From Plakobranchus ocellatus (lineage: Eukaryota > Mollusca > Gastropoda > Plakobranchidae): a stretch of 24,014 nt of DNA. Both the position numbers and the translations under genes were made by a program. Below are positions 1-10,400 of the stretch, one piece after another. The DNA lies in the NCBI GenBank assembly GCA_019648995.1, contig BLXT01003574.1, forward strand, positions 2,018-26,031, given 5' to 3'. The notes under the pieces are model-generated. The model had not been told where the DNA came from and did no database searches. It saw nothing but the letters and a program-made list of their open reading frames with translations. How positions within the stretch are numbered: position 1 is the first letter of the stretch; every line of letters starts with the position of its first letter.

Positions 1-1936
1 GATGGTGTTTGTTGCGAAAGTAGTGGGGGGGAGTAGTTGTAGAGGGGGAAAGAGGGTTGGGGTAGGGGAGTGGTATCATTTACTACCTATATCATTCAGT
101 ACAAAACTGCCTATAGGCTTCAGGGAGGTCAGATTCTGTTCCTCACTCCAATATTTAGTCAGACGCCAGGAGAGTACTACGTTGCTATGGCCTGGTTTGA
201 CGTGGCATACTTGACTGGGTCTGGAGCTAAAACGACATCTTATTAAGGGATTGGGCGTGTACTGCTGTGGACAGATGTGCAATAATTTGCTCGTTGCTCG
301 GAAGCCGTGTGATTACGTCAGCCCTCAAGGCGACAATGACTTTTACGCTATAACGAATGTAGACATTTTCGAGCCTGGTGCTAAATAATTATAGAGAGCA
401 GTTTGCAACAAGCCTATGAAATGAAATGGCCAAGATCATAAAGATGTCTTTCACAGCTTTTGGTGAGAACAAACAATGACCATTGGTTACATTGTTAAGA
501 TGAATAATGAAAAGTTAGACTCCTAATAAGTGATTTTGTTGTAAAGCAATAATTGTGGCATACCTGCTTTGAATTTATCAATGAGTGATGGTTGCTCTCT
601 GAATACACATGTAAGGATAAGCATGTAATATTATCAACAGCCTCTCGTACTGGAGTTCAATCTATCATTATTGTCGATAGTAAGACTACGGGTTGTACAT
701 AAATGGCAGGACTCAGATCCATGATCTGTCCCTAATTTGTGTACAGTGCGCCATTTTGAGTCTAGTTTGACGTCTAGTGTGCCTGTTTTCTCCAAAAACT
801 TCGTAGGCGCAGTCTAGTTCTGCAGGTTTGGTGCAAAAGAAGGTCTTCGCCTGGCTTAAGCCTAAGATTACATACAGATCTACACTTAACTTCAAATGTA
901 GCTTTGGTTTTAACATTTGAAAGAATTCAGTCCATTATTTTGATCACACGAAACTTGTTTCCTTTTTCTGCAATGATGTGTTTAAAGGAAACTAAGACGA
1001 TACTAAAAATCTAAGCCTATAATTATTCTGTTGACAATGAAATGCAAAAAACTGGGGTAAATAACGAAAAAATATCTAGAAGATGACAATAAACTCAACA
1101 ATAATAATACTAAGGGTAAACTCCTTTAAATACTAGGGTTTGAAAAACACCTTTGATCCGCATATAACACAAAAAATATTTTTAAAAGTTGGTGTCTCAA
1201 AGACACATTCGCAAAAATGAAGCATATCTTTATCAACAGAAATTTAACCCTCACCAAAAAAGTCAATACCATGAAAATCTATGAATATATTGATGTGCAT
1301 GTTGTTCGTAGACTAAAGATTTGGAAAGAAAGCTAGACGCAGTATATTAAATATAGTATATCACACGGATCATGAAAGTATAATCTATTGCAAAGAGGAC
1401 AAATCAAGAAGTGATTGAAATGGCTGGATGTGAAAGGTCCCTCTTCAAAACCACCACAGAAAGGCAGCTGAAGTTATTCGGAGACTTTTAAACAGAGCAA
1501 TTTAATGGGCCTGAAAGAAAACCATGAGAGAAAATTGTGGAATTAAAAGCAAAGAGGGACAGCATACAAAATACATACACTCTAATCATGTCACAATAAG
1601 AAAAGAAACTCCCAATAGCAATTTCATATGAAAAAAAAGTACTACGGAATTTCGTCCCAGATAATGCCTTTGATATAATAATCAATCTTATGAGCCATAA
1701 TTCTGCCATTTTATATCCTTACAGGAAAGACCACAAGAATACCATCAAGATTAGCATTATATGGAACAGAGTTGCTGACATTCTGCAATGGAAGGGAAAA
1801 GCAGGTAACTATACACAGCCTCTGTCCTATAGATGCCTGGCATTTCCACACAAAAAACATTTATCCACCGTTCTCTGGCTTTGTTCTTAACACGTAGATC
1901 GAGATCTCGGCCTAGCCTACAGAGGATGTTGTCATT
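1..1936. other. Non-coding flank, no gene recognised
   Basis: AT-rich DNA with stops in all frames every short distance. Open frames here are under 75 codons and resemble no protein I know. The left end (25-68) has a run of G blocks listed separately. No tRNA, terminal repeats or transposase-like sequence was seen. Confidence 0.6.
25..68 (+). other. Putative G-quadruplex motif
   Basis: Five G blocks in a row: 7 G (25-31), 5 G (44-48), 3 G (54-56), 4 G (59-62) and 4 G (65-68). The last four blocks are separated by loops of only 5, 2 and 2 bases, which fits the usual pattern for an intramolecular quadruplex. The surrounding DNA is otherwise AT-rich. Confidence 0.6.
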
Positions 1937-1951
1937 GGTGGTGGTGGTGTT

Positions 1952-2006
<55 letters not shown>

Positions 2007-2014
2007 ATGATGAC

Positions 2015-2053
<39 letters not shown>
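1937..2053. repeat. Compound trinucleotide array (GGT)n-(GTT)n-(GCT)n-(GAT)n
   Basis: GGT x4 at 1937-1948, GTT-type triplets (one is ATT) at 1949-1960, GCT x9 at 1961-1987 and GAT x22 at 1988-2053, with one GAC at 2012. All triplets stay in the same register. The array is open in several frames, which produces spurious poly-Leu/Met and poly-Ser open frames. Confidence 0.95.
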
Positions 2054-2055
<2 letters not shown>

Positions 2056-2345
2056 GTATAATATAAAGTAGATGATGAGAAAGATGATTTTGAGGCGGTT
2101 TCCTTTTCTTAGAAGCACGTTCTCTGGGCCAGAAAGAAAATAGTATAACACTATACACAACACACTAAGCCTAGCGCTAATCAACTAGTTTAAATCTTTG
2201 CCCTTTTGTGTGTGTCTGTGTGTCTATGTATGCATGCGAAGGTCTACCGTTCATTTTTAAATGAAAAGCATAAAATACTTCGTAGGTGAAAAAAGAAATA
2301 AAAAAAAACCACAACAAAGCAGCCCAAACTGTTATTCCAATTATT

Positions 2346-2372
2346 AAAAAAAAATAATAATAATAATAATAA
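2346..2372. repeat. A tract plus (AAT)n microsatellite
   Basis: A run of A followed by about six AAT triplets, in AT-rich flank. The surrounding stretch 2054-2505 has a short TG-rich part near 2205-2230 and no gene. Confidence 0.85.
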
Positions 2373-2501
2373 AGACACAGCAAGCGAGAAGCAAGGCAGT
2401 GAACATTACGGAAGCTATACATACATCAAGCGCTGTCTCATAAAAGTAAAGTGCCACAGAGAATACATTAATTTTAATTATTCTATCTCTCGCTTTATAT
2501 C

Positions 2502-2505
<4 letters not shown>

Positions 2506-2548
<43 letters not shown>

Positions 2549-2562
2549 TCTCTTTCTCTATC
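2506..2562. repeat. (CT)n microsatellite
   Basis: A nearly uninterrupted CT dinucleotide tract of about 56 bases with three small interruptions. Purine/pyrimidine asymmetric, in non-coding flank. Confidence 0.95.
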
Positions 2563-3515
2563 CCGCTCATTCTTACTTCACAGCGGTACTCAGAAAATGA
2601 TGTTTCCTACTTGCGCGTTATAAACGCGAAGGAGTGTATAATAGATTAATACATTGTCCTTAACTGCAGCCACGATTGTTTCACGGATGGTTAGGATTCA
2701 AAGGAAATAGCCTCTCCGTCAGCCTTTTAAATACGTGTAAGGTTAATCAAACTCACGTCGATAGTCATTTTGAACAATCTCTCTCCTTCTAACTCTAAAC
2801 TTAAAATCATTTTCAGTTGACAATGTATGAAGATGACCAGGAAAATACTTTCAACCGATTTCAGATAACTTGTGGTCAGATCCTAACTTTTTATTAATAT
2901 AATCAGGAAAAGTAAGATAATGCAGTGTACAGCAATGATAGATTCCACAAGTATTGGGCCTAAGCAAGAGCTGCTATCGCGGGCAACAAGAGGCTAGATA
3001 TTAGATTCTACCTCAAATCTGACAAAGTAATAAAGACAAACCGAAGGCGATGTTGGATTCAACAAAACTAATTTAAGGAAGAGATCTAGATCTAAATTCT
3101 AGATTACAATTAAATGTCTACATATTTTACTTTTAATTATGATCTAGAATCTAGACTCAGCATTTAGATTCAAATCTAGACGCGTATAGGCTACTTCTTC
3201 ATTTCGCCGAGGAAAAAATGGGCTCCTGTCCGTATTAGGCACTTTAGTTTAAGTCTAAAATACTTTTACAAAATCATTGTATTTTACGTAATTTTTAGAC
3301 CGTGTGTGGCTCAATGGATCGTAAATACACAGAACGCGTCAAAATTTTTTAAACCCAAAAAGAAAGAAAGAAAAGATGGTCTTTTCCAATGCGACAAAGG
3401 CAATAAATCAACACGCAATCTATCTACACAGAGGCGTAAGTTACGTCTAACTGGATTGGCATAGACATACTGGACACGAATTAGGGACCGGCCAGGAATA
3501 CGAGTCATATATTTA
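2563..3515. other. Non-coding flank with a TCTAGA-rich patch
   Basis: No convincing gene. Visible structure: a perfect 6-bp-arm palindrome (CGCGTT-ATA-AACGCG) at 2614-2628, and a cluster of TCTAGA-like words at 3083-3182, part of which forms an inverted repeat (listed separately). Confidence 0.6.
3083..3158. repeat. Imperfect inverted repeat rich in CTAGA/TCTAG
   Basis: The arm at about 3083-3114 is largely complementary to the arm at about 3131-3158, with a loop of about 16 bases. Both arms contain GATCTAGA-like words and end in AATTAAA/TTTAATT. It could fold as a hairpin of about 28 pairs with mismatches. Confidence 0.55.
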
Positions 3516-3516
3516 G

Positions 3517-3567
<51 letters not shown>

Positions 3568-3590
3568 CATATAATATATATACACACACC
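3516..3590. repeat. (AC)n-(AT)n compound microsatellite
   Basis: About 11 AC units run directly into about 12 AT units, followed by a decayed ACAT/TATA part and a short second AC run. Typical simple-sequence DNA. Confidence 0.95.
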
Positions 3591-4031
3591 TACATCATTG
3601 AAGTGTAATGAGCTTTAGCTTGCCCTCATCCTATATTGAACTTTTTTTTTTTTAATCGAGATCTAACAGATTTTTGTTCTGTAAGTGTAATGAACGATTA
3701 CCTCTTGTCTTTGCCTAATTGAAGATAAGAAAATGAGTGTAAAAGACGTGTGTAATGAATGTGAATCTATGAAACCACTTAACTTATTGTCGTTATCTTT
3801 GTTTTCATTTCAATGAGGATCATTGCTTATTTCATAATGAAAATAAATATCCTCTCAATCTTTATTTATTTATTAATATTGATCAATTTATTTTATTTTT
3901 TTTTTTTGTTTTTGTGCGTGTGCCACCAAATTGTCTCTCTTGAGTCTACAGGCTTGACACTCACCATTATCATAAATCAAGGGCATTATCCCAACTGCCT
4001 CATGCTAAAAAAAAAAAAACACCAAAAAAAC
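3591..4031. other. Non-coding AT-rich flank, nothing recognised
   Basis: AT-rich, with T/A homopolymers at about 3642-3653, 3896-3907 and 4008-4019. No coding or RNA gene signal seen. Confidence 0.6.
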
Positions 4032-4500
4032 AGCTCAACAATAAAAACGACACAAAAAACATAAACCAGCTGCAACAAAAAACGCATAAAGAAAATTAAC
4101 CAGCTGCAAAAAAGACGGCACAAAGAACACATACTGGCTGCAATAGCAAAAATAACATAAAGAAAATAAACCAGCTGCAACAAAAACAACAAAGGGAACA
4201 TAAACCAGCTGCAACAAAAACCACATAAAGAATATTAACCAGCTGCAACAAAAACTACACAATGAACATTAACCAGCTGCAACAAAAACTACACAAACAA
4301 TATCAACCAGCTGCAACAAAAACTTAATAAAGAACATTAACCAGCTGCAACAAAAACTACACAAACAATATCAACCAGCTGCAACAAAAACTACACAAAG
4401 AACATCAACTAGCTGCAACAAAAACTTAATAAAGAACATTAAACAGCAGCAACAAAAACAAAACAAAGAACATCAACAAAAATCACACAAAGAACATTGA
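4032..4500. repeat. 34-bp minisatellite, about 13 copies, with CAGCTG in most units
   Basis: The core CCAGCTGCAACAAAAA recurs at about 4066, 4100, 4134 (variant), 4171, 4205, 4239, 4273, 4307, 4341, 4375, 4409 (variant) and 4443 (variant). The spacing is 34 bp except one of 37. Outer copies are more decayed than central ones. Variants of the second half (ACTACACAAACAATAT and ACTTAATAAAGAACAT) alternate among central units, giving a higher-order pattern. Confidence 0.95.
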
Positions 4501-7084
4501 TGCACGACAATACTGATCTACACATAACATCTTGTCTCAAGCAGAAGAAAAAAATTACTTGTATAAAAAATTTTATTTCAAGACGATTTTACACGATTTG
4601 TATCCGACTAAACATAACAGTGAACTTTGGTTTGCAAAAGAATGCAAGAGAATGAGCAGCGAGCAACTGATGACAGTACTTGCTGCTAACACACATTCTA
4701 CCTTGCCAGAATATAAACGGATAGGAAATACATCACATACACAAGAAGAAAAGTAAACATGACGACTACAAAAAAAAAAAAAAGACGCATGCTTATGACA
4801 ATACTACATTTTATAATAAATATTGTACACATAAGAAAGTACATATATATGTTTTATATAATTATATATAGTTATAAAGTTTGCATGAGTAAGAAAACTT
4901 ACAGTGTAAACAGCTGAGTCAGATTGGTTTATATACGAATATATAACTATAGGGAGAAGAAAGTTAATTTTAAAAAATCATATATGGTCTCAGTAGATAT
5001 GTACAGTATTTGATTCTTTTTTGGCTCCATTTTACATTTTACAACAATTGCTACAAGCATACATTTCATTTTGGAAATCCCTTGCCTGTATGTTTTAATA
5101 TGCTACACACCACTTCTTCTTACCCCCCTCAAAAAAAAAAAAAAAACCCTCCTAAAGTGAAACGTAAATACAGACCACTTTGCCCCTCTTTGTCTCTTTC
5201 TCTCTCTTTCCCCCTTTTTTTATACTCTTCCTCCTACTTTATTCTTCATTTTCTACACCAGCATAAGCCATTTAATATCATGTTTTTAAAAAAAAAAAAG
5301 ATGATTAAAAAAAAGTAATGCCTAACAAAATAAAAACCATATTGGCAATGCATGAGGTATATGCATATTAATTAAACAAAATTAAAAGACTTTTCATTCA
5401 ACTGAGGTTTTAGAGTATATATTATGAATATGTCACACCGGTAATGCTTTATTGCTGATAAATAATTGTCATTAATGGCACTATCTCACCAATACTCTAG
5501 CAAAAAGCTAATTACCTTTTTTGTTGGGAGGTTAACTGTTATTTGAAAATTGCAAGGTTAGTTTCACCAATAGGAAAAACCTACAAAATATTTTTTCAAC
5601 ACACTGTTGTGACGAATCTTCTTTTTTTTTTTTTTTTCAAAAACATGTTTTAGCAATTTCAGAGGGTTCATCCCTCTCTTATACCATAGCGATTAAGAAT
5701 GGCAAATGTCTAAACATTTAAAAAAGATAAACTGATTTACATCATTCTGCGTTTTTTCCATTTCACTTCAAAGTGTGAATAATTTTCGTAAAAAAAATAA
5801 AAATAAAAAAAACCCACTAGATCTGGCCTATCAAATAACACAGATATTCAATCATACCATGATAGAGATTATTGCAAAAGAGGACCTTTACTGTGTGTCT
5901 GCCATTTGGTTTGCGGAAATTTTATACAATGCACCATCAAATCGGGACAGCACTACACTAATACGCACAAGCAAAGAACACTCTGGCATATCATCTAAGC
6001 AATCAGAAATTTCTCTTTCTCACATAATGATGATGATTCTTCTGTTTATTATATTTCTTTTTAATCATCATCATCATTATCATCATCATCAAGGTTCGAA
6101 AGCATCAAGTCTATTTAGACTATGGTGCTTGTCTCTCATAAATGTACAGACTTGCTATAATCGTATTTAAACAGAATAAATACTGCTTTATAATGTGTAT
6201 AAACAATGGAATTTATTGGAAGGCTAGAAGATCATTGAGGGTTCTAAGTAAGACTATAGCAAATTAAATAATTATACATATGACGTAAAACTGTAAGCTG
6301 TAAGGACATGCATGCATTGGTCAAATCTTGGTGCGTCAATTGACAGGAATATATTGAATAATGTCAACTGTCAATGAAAATAATACATAAATACATAAAT
6401 AATTCATATATATGACTTGTTTACCATAAAAATTTATAGACAGACCTTCATCGCAGATCAAAAGTTGATTTAAAAGAACAGAGTTAAAAAAAACTTTCAT
6501 GACTTATATTTTAAAATGAATGTATACATCTAAAGCTTACATCATACAAGCTGATCTAAATTATTACAACTTTTGGAGTAATTTTTTACAACTATTGCTT
6601 CCAGCAAAATCATTATGGTACAACTAAACTATGCAGTTTAAAATATTCATAACAATTCATCAAGAATTTGCTTCTATAATTGCACATTTGGAAGATTTAA
6701 ACTAATGACAAGAGAAGGCTGGGTTTTTTTATGGTATGTGATTATATACAACACTTATCTTTAAAACAGATCTTTAATTTAAACTTGGCGGAAAAAATAT
6801 ATCTAGCTAGATCAGCGAGAAGAATAAGTGGATTTTTAAAAAAGAAGAAGAAATAGAAAAAAATCAGATCCTGAATGTGCATGAAAAGCTACAGGTGATG
6901 CCACCATTAAAAGTTCCGGATGAAAACACAGTATAGATTTTGCAGACAAAATATTTGTAAACATAGAGTAAGCGTTAGTTCAAAAGCAAGAAAACTTAAA
7001 AAAAAAAAAATTCCAAAGAGGTACACATTTTTCAAAAGTTATCTCTTATAACTTATAAATATAAAAATCAAAGGGACAGCTATC
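4501..7084. other. Non-coding downstream flank, no gene recognised
   Basis: AT-rich with many A or T tracts (for example about 4769-4782, 5131-5146, 5622-5637, 6999-7011). It includes an ATC-type triplet patch at 6062-6091. Open frames up to 131 codons (5775-6170) are lysine/asparagine/histidine-rich, from homopolymer and triplet DNA, and match no family I know. Part may be a longer laminin 3' UTR. Confidence 0.55.
6062..6091. repeat. (ATC)n triplet microsatellite
   Basis: About nine ATC triplets with one ATT interruption, in non-coding flank. A shorter GAT patch lies just upstream at about 6027-6036. Confidence 0.85.
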
Positions 7085-7281
7085 AGTTGTGGTTAACATT
7101 TTTATTATCCTAATCTTACAACTCCCACTTTTTCTAAACAGTTCAGTGTCCCTGACACCATTGAGGAATTCCTATCAAAAGCTAGAGAAACAAACTTGAG
7201 AAGTCTAGGTGCTGCCTTGTTTCCTATACCATAATGTTCGAACCAACCCCAGTACCTCCTTCACTCTTTCCTCCTCACCAA
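7085..7281 (-). other. Probable 3' UTR of the laminin gamma gene
   Basis: Sequence between the TAG stop and the area just past the first AATAAA. It is non-coding and moderately pyrimidine/purine mixed. The exact cleavage point is not visible; 7085 is an estimate 15 to 20 bases past the hexamer. Other AATAAA hexamers lie further down (6217-6212 and 6060-6055 on the minus strand), so a longer UTR is possible. Confidence 0.5.
7101..7106 (-). terminator. Candidate polyadenylation signal AATAAA
   Basis: The canonical hexamer AATAAA, read on the minus strand, lies about 176 nt past the laminin stop codon. T-rich sequence follows within 100 nt (T tract near 7011-6999), as is usual downstream of a cleavage site. 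It is the first such hexamer after the stop. Confidence 0.55.
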
Positions 7282-7488
7282 CTAAGACTCAGGCTTGTAC
7301 TCTATAGGGATCGTCTTGAAACATCCATCTGGCAAGGAATCCTTTATCTCCCTGATGTTTTCTACATCTTTGAGCAGCTCTGTCAGATCCAGGTCAAACT
7401 TGTCAGCCTGGGATTCTATCTGAGCTTTCCTCTCCTCCAGGTCTTGCACTTTGCCGTCAACATCGGCGTCCATTATTTCCTTATCCAC
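7282..7488 (-). CDS. LAMC1: Laminin gamma terminal coding exon: coiled-coil end, C-terminal tail and stop
   Basis: 207 nt, 68 codons plus TAG at 7284-7282 (residues 1029-1096). It reads [20 protein letters not shown], then [19 protein letters not shown] and a tail ending YKPES. It aligns with human VSDLDRKVSDLENEA and NLEDIRKTLPSGCFNTPSIEKP. In laminins the Cys (codon 7323-7321) bonds to the beta chain, and a Glu in the tail is needed for integrin binding. The tail after the Cys is 12 residues, against 9 in human. The acceptor is TGTCTCAG. Confidence 0.97.
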   Translation of the reverse strand: MDKEIMDADVDGKVQDLEERKAQIESQADKFDLDLTELLKDVENIREIKDSLPDGCFKTIPIEYKPES

Positions 7489-10400
7489 CTGAGACAGATG
7501 AACATAATAAGAAAACATACGCGAAATTGTGGGCAGGGAAAATTCTATCTATTTAGGGATAGAAAACTCTATTCATGAACAGCTGCAAAAGTTCCAGGAT
7601 ATTTTTCAGATGGTGTGACTTATAGAATGTGATTTAACCAGATTTATTTTTTCTTCATTGTTTCAAATTATATTACAGATGTTTTTCCATTGTCCTATTT
7701 TTAAAAAGGTCATTGGTCCCAATTTTTCGTTTCGCCCACCAAAAAAGGATGGTGCAAAAAAAAATGCGAGGAAAAAATGCACTGATTTGGTGATGACAAG
7801 AGGTGTGCAAATTAAAAAGACCTATATCTTGAATTTGTCAGCCAAAAAGAAAAAGATAATTTTTACTTGAAATTCCTTTTTCTACAAACTTTTACATTTG
7901 TGACATCTGAACTCTAATGAAGAACAGCTGCAAGATGCTACTGCAACAACAAGCAAGAATAAAATACACCTAAACACGGTGAAATTATACGAAATGTGAA
8001 ATCAAAATTTTGACCACCAAAGAAGCAGATTTCTGAAGCTGACCATCCATAATCCCTTTATAAAAAAAGATGCAGCCTTACCTTGTCCAGCAGAGCTTCC
8101 AACTCCATTAGCTGATTCATATCTATAGAGCCCATGTCTTTCAGGGAATCTTTAATCTTCAGAACAAGAGCATGGGATTTGGTCACCTCTTCATACGCGT
8201 CCTGGGCTTTTGTCTTTGCCTGAGCAGCTGCCTTCAGGGCCTGTAGAAAATTTTTTATTTTTTTAAAGTCATTTCAAATGGCGCAGATTGCTAAGTCTAA
8301 CACTGTGAATGTATGGCATCCTCTACAGCATCTAGCAGACTATGCACTAACTGTTGATAAATTCATCATAAGTAAAGGCATCTTAAAACTGAAGTAAAAT
8401 TTATTGATACTGTCGAGGATTTTATACTTCAGACAAAGTAAAAGAATACATTTGTTGTCTAGATTTAGAATTGTGCACATACAAAAAAAAATGTGCTTGC
8501 CATGAATTTTAAGACAATATCATTATTTACTTGGTAAGAAGTTGGGTACTCAAACAATTATCAGGCATCCAAAATTCTTCATTATTGCTCTTACAGTGTT
8601 TAAGCCCTACAGCGGTCAACAAGATCTAGTTTATTAAATTATCGTTAGCTCTAAGAAAATATTTAAACATCCTCTTTGCTTCACAACATAAACTGAACAC
8701 TCCGAAAATAAGGTCAAATGATGTTTGAATGTCATCACAAAAAAAGCAGAGATACAGAGAGAAATAGCAAAATAATTATTTCTTTACAAAAACTGGTCAA
8801 TGGGGTTTTAAAACAGGAGCAAAACTCTGTGCTCTCTTTACCCTAAAATGGTGGTTTTTGATGTGGCAAGGGAAATTATGGTTGCGAAAGTGACTGTTTA
8901 GCAGCCACTTCAATTGAAATTATATAACAACCAAAACACCATTTCATAGGTGTAGAAATGGGCTCTATATCTTTAATATCTCACACTATAATAATTTTGA
9001 TCTTTTACAATTGGTCTGAAAGTTAATCTGACCATAAGACCTTTCCACATTTTCATACATTGTCATACTGTAGTATAGTTCAAATTTAGAGCTTAATTTT
9101 CCGTTTTTATTTATTTTTTTTTTTTTTGCAAGACCTGTATAAAGCTACCCCATTGATAGTTTTTTAAACAAGAGTCCATCTTGTGTAACGGTTAAGAGTG
9201 ATTTCACCCACAAAAGAACTTAAAATACATCCCTTGCTTCACAAACCCCAAATTCCAATTTCTTATTTGTTCTCCCTAAATAGCAACTAAAGTTTTCTTT
9301 TTTCTTTTTTTTTTAAATTGTCAAAACTCCTGATCCATGTAAGTCGCAGGCGCAAGAGGATGAAAGGCTCACTTGTTTGGCTGAGTTCTCATCTGTTGAA
9401 ACCTGCGCCTCAAAGGTGTCGAGGGAGGACTCTGCCTTCTCAACCTCTCCGGCTAACTCCTCGGCATCATCTCGCAACATGTTTGCCTTATTCTTGGTGT
9501 CCTCGGCTTTAGTGCGAATATCACCAGCATCCTAGTGGAAGGAAATGGAGGATATGAACATTTTCTGTGAGGGTGGTTTATTCTTTTGGATGGTTGGTTG
9601 GTTTTTGTAGTAAATAGTTTACAAAGAGGTGATCTCAGGTTTTTAGTCCCTCTGACGGGCCAGAGCGCTGGTGGCAGGGCTAAAAAAAAGTCCCTGCAGA
9701 TGTCAGGACGCATTTACTCGTATGTAATTTGAAGTTAGTTTGTCATGATGACAGATTTACTTTTTGTTTACCTTTCCTTTTAGAATAAATTTATTGATGT
9801 ATATGCTAGACATTAAAAAGAAAAAAAAAAGTTATTCATCTAATCCAGCTAATTCAAACCTTAAAATGATCTTGATCAATAATCTTGGCCCAGTGAAAAA
9901 GTCACTAAGCATTAACTTTTTATAGTGGAGTGAGAAGAAATTCCACATAAAACTCTCTCAAAACCTACTTGACCTCTGTTTAAATACTCAAATTCAACAT
10001 CTTATTTTAAGCTCCAAGTCTTAGCACAAGGTCACATTAACAATGTATAACATCAAAGTATCACATGAGTACATTCCCCCAAAAAATATGCACAAAAAAT
10101 TAAATTAGTTTGCTGGGTTTCACTAGAGACTTCACTGAAAAAAAAAATGTTCTTTGACGGTTTATTTTAGAAAGCAAAAGATAAAGACTGAAATTGAACT
10201 GTTCAAGCACTGAAGTCTGTCTACCTTTGAGGCCATATTGGCTGTAGCTTCTGCCTCTTCTGCCAGTTTCAAGGCTTGCTGGGCATCGGCCGCCACACCA
10301 GACAGGGCATCCTCTGCCATTCGGGTAGTGTTGCGGGCTTCCTCAATAATCATTTTGATCTCAGGCACTTGATCCATGGCCTGATTTGCAGCATCTTCCT

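Noticed and set aside
1757-2184. Open frames of 77-133 codons with poly-Ser, poly-Ile or poly-Met tracts
   Set aside because: They are by-products of the in-register triplet array and are open on both strands; nothing outside the repeat looks like a protein.
3301-3330. GTGGCTCAATGGAT-like word reminiscent of a tRNA A box or tRNA-derived SINE head
   Set aside because: No B box follows at the expected distance and there is no cloverleaf or poly(A)/simple-repeat tail of a SINE.
3986-4262. Minus-strand open frames of 71-75 codons rich in Phe, Leu and Cys
   Set aside because: They come from the 34-bp minisatellite. The unit length is not a multiple of three, so the similar repeating peptide pattern shifts frame and is not under coding constraint.
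4532-4756. Plus-strand open frame of 74 codons
   Set aside because: The composition is mixed enough to look protein-like, but I recognise no domain, and it directly follows the minisatellite with no promoter or splice context.
5775-6170. Plus-strand open frame of 131 codons
   Set aside because: Its ends are A-tract (Lys/Asn) and ATC-triplet (His) DNA; the middle resembles no known protein and there are no splice or context signals.
7234-7578. Plus-strand open frame of 114 codons
   Set aside because: It is the antisense shadow of the terminal laminin exon and adjoining intron.
7577-7935. CAGCTGCAA words at about 7580 and 7923 that resemble the minisatellite core
   Set aside because: Only 9-12 bases match and the surrounding sequence differs; chance is the simpler explanation.
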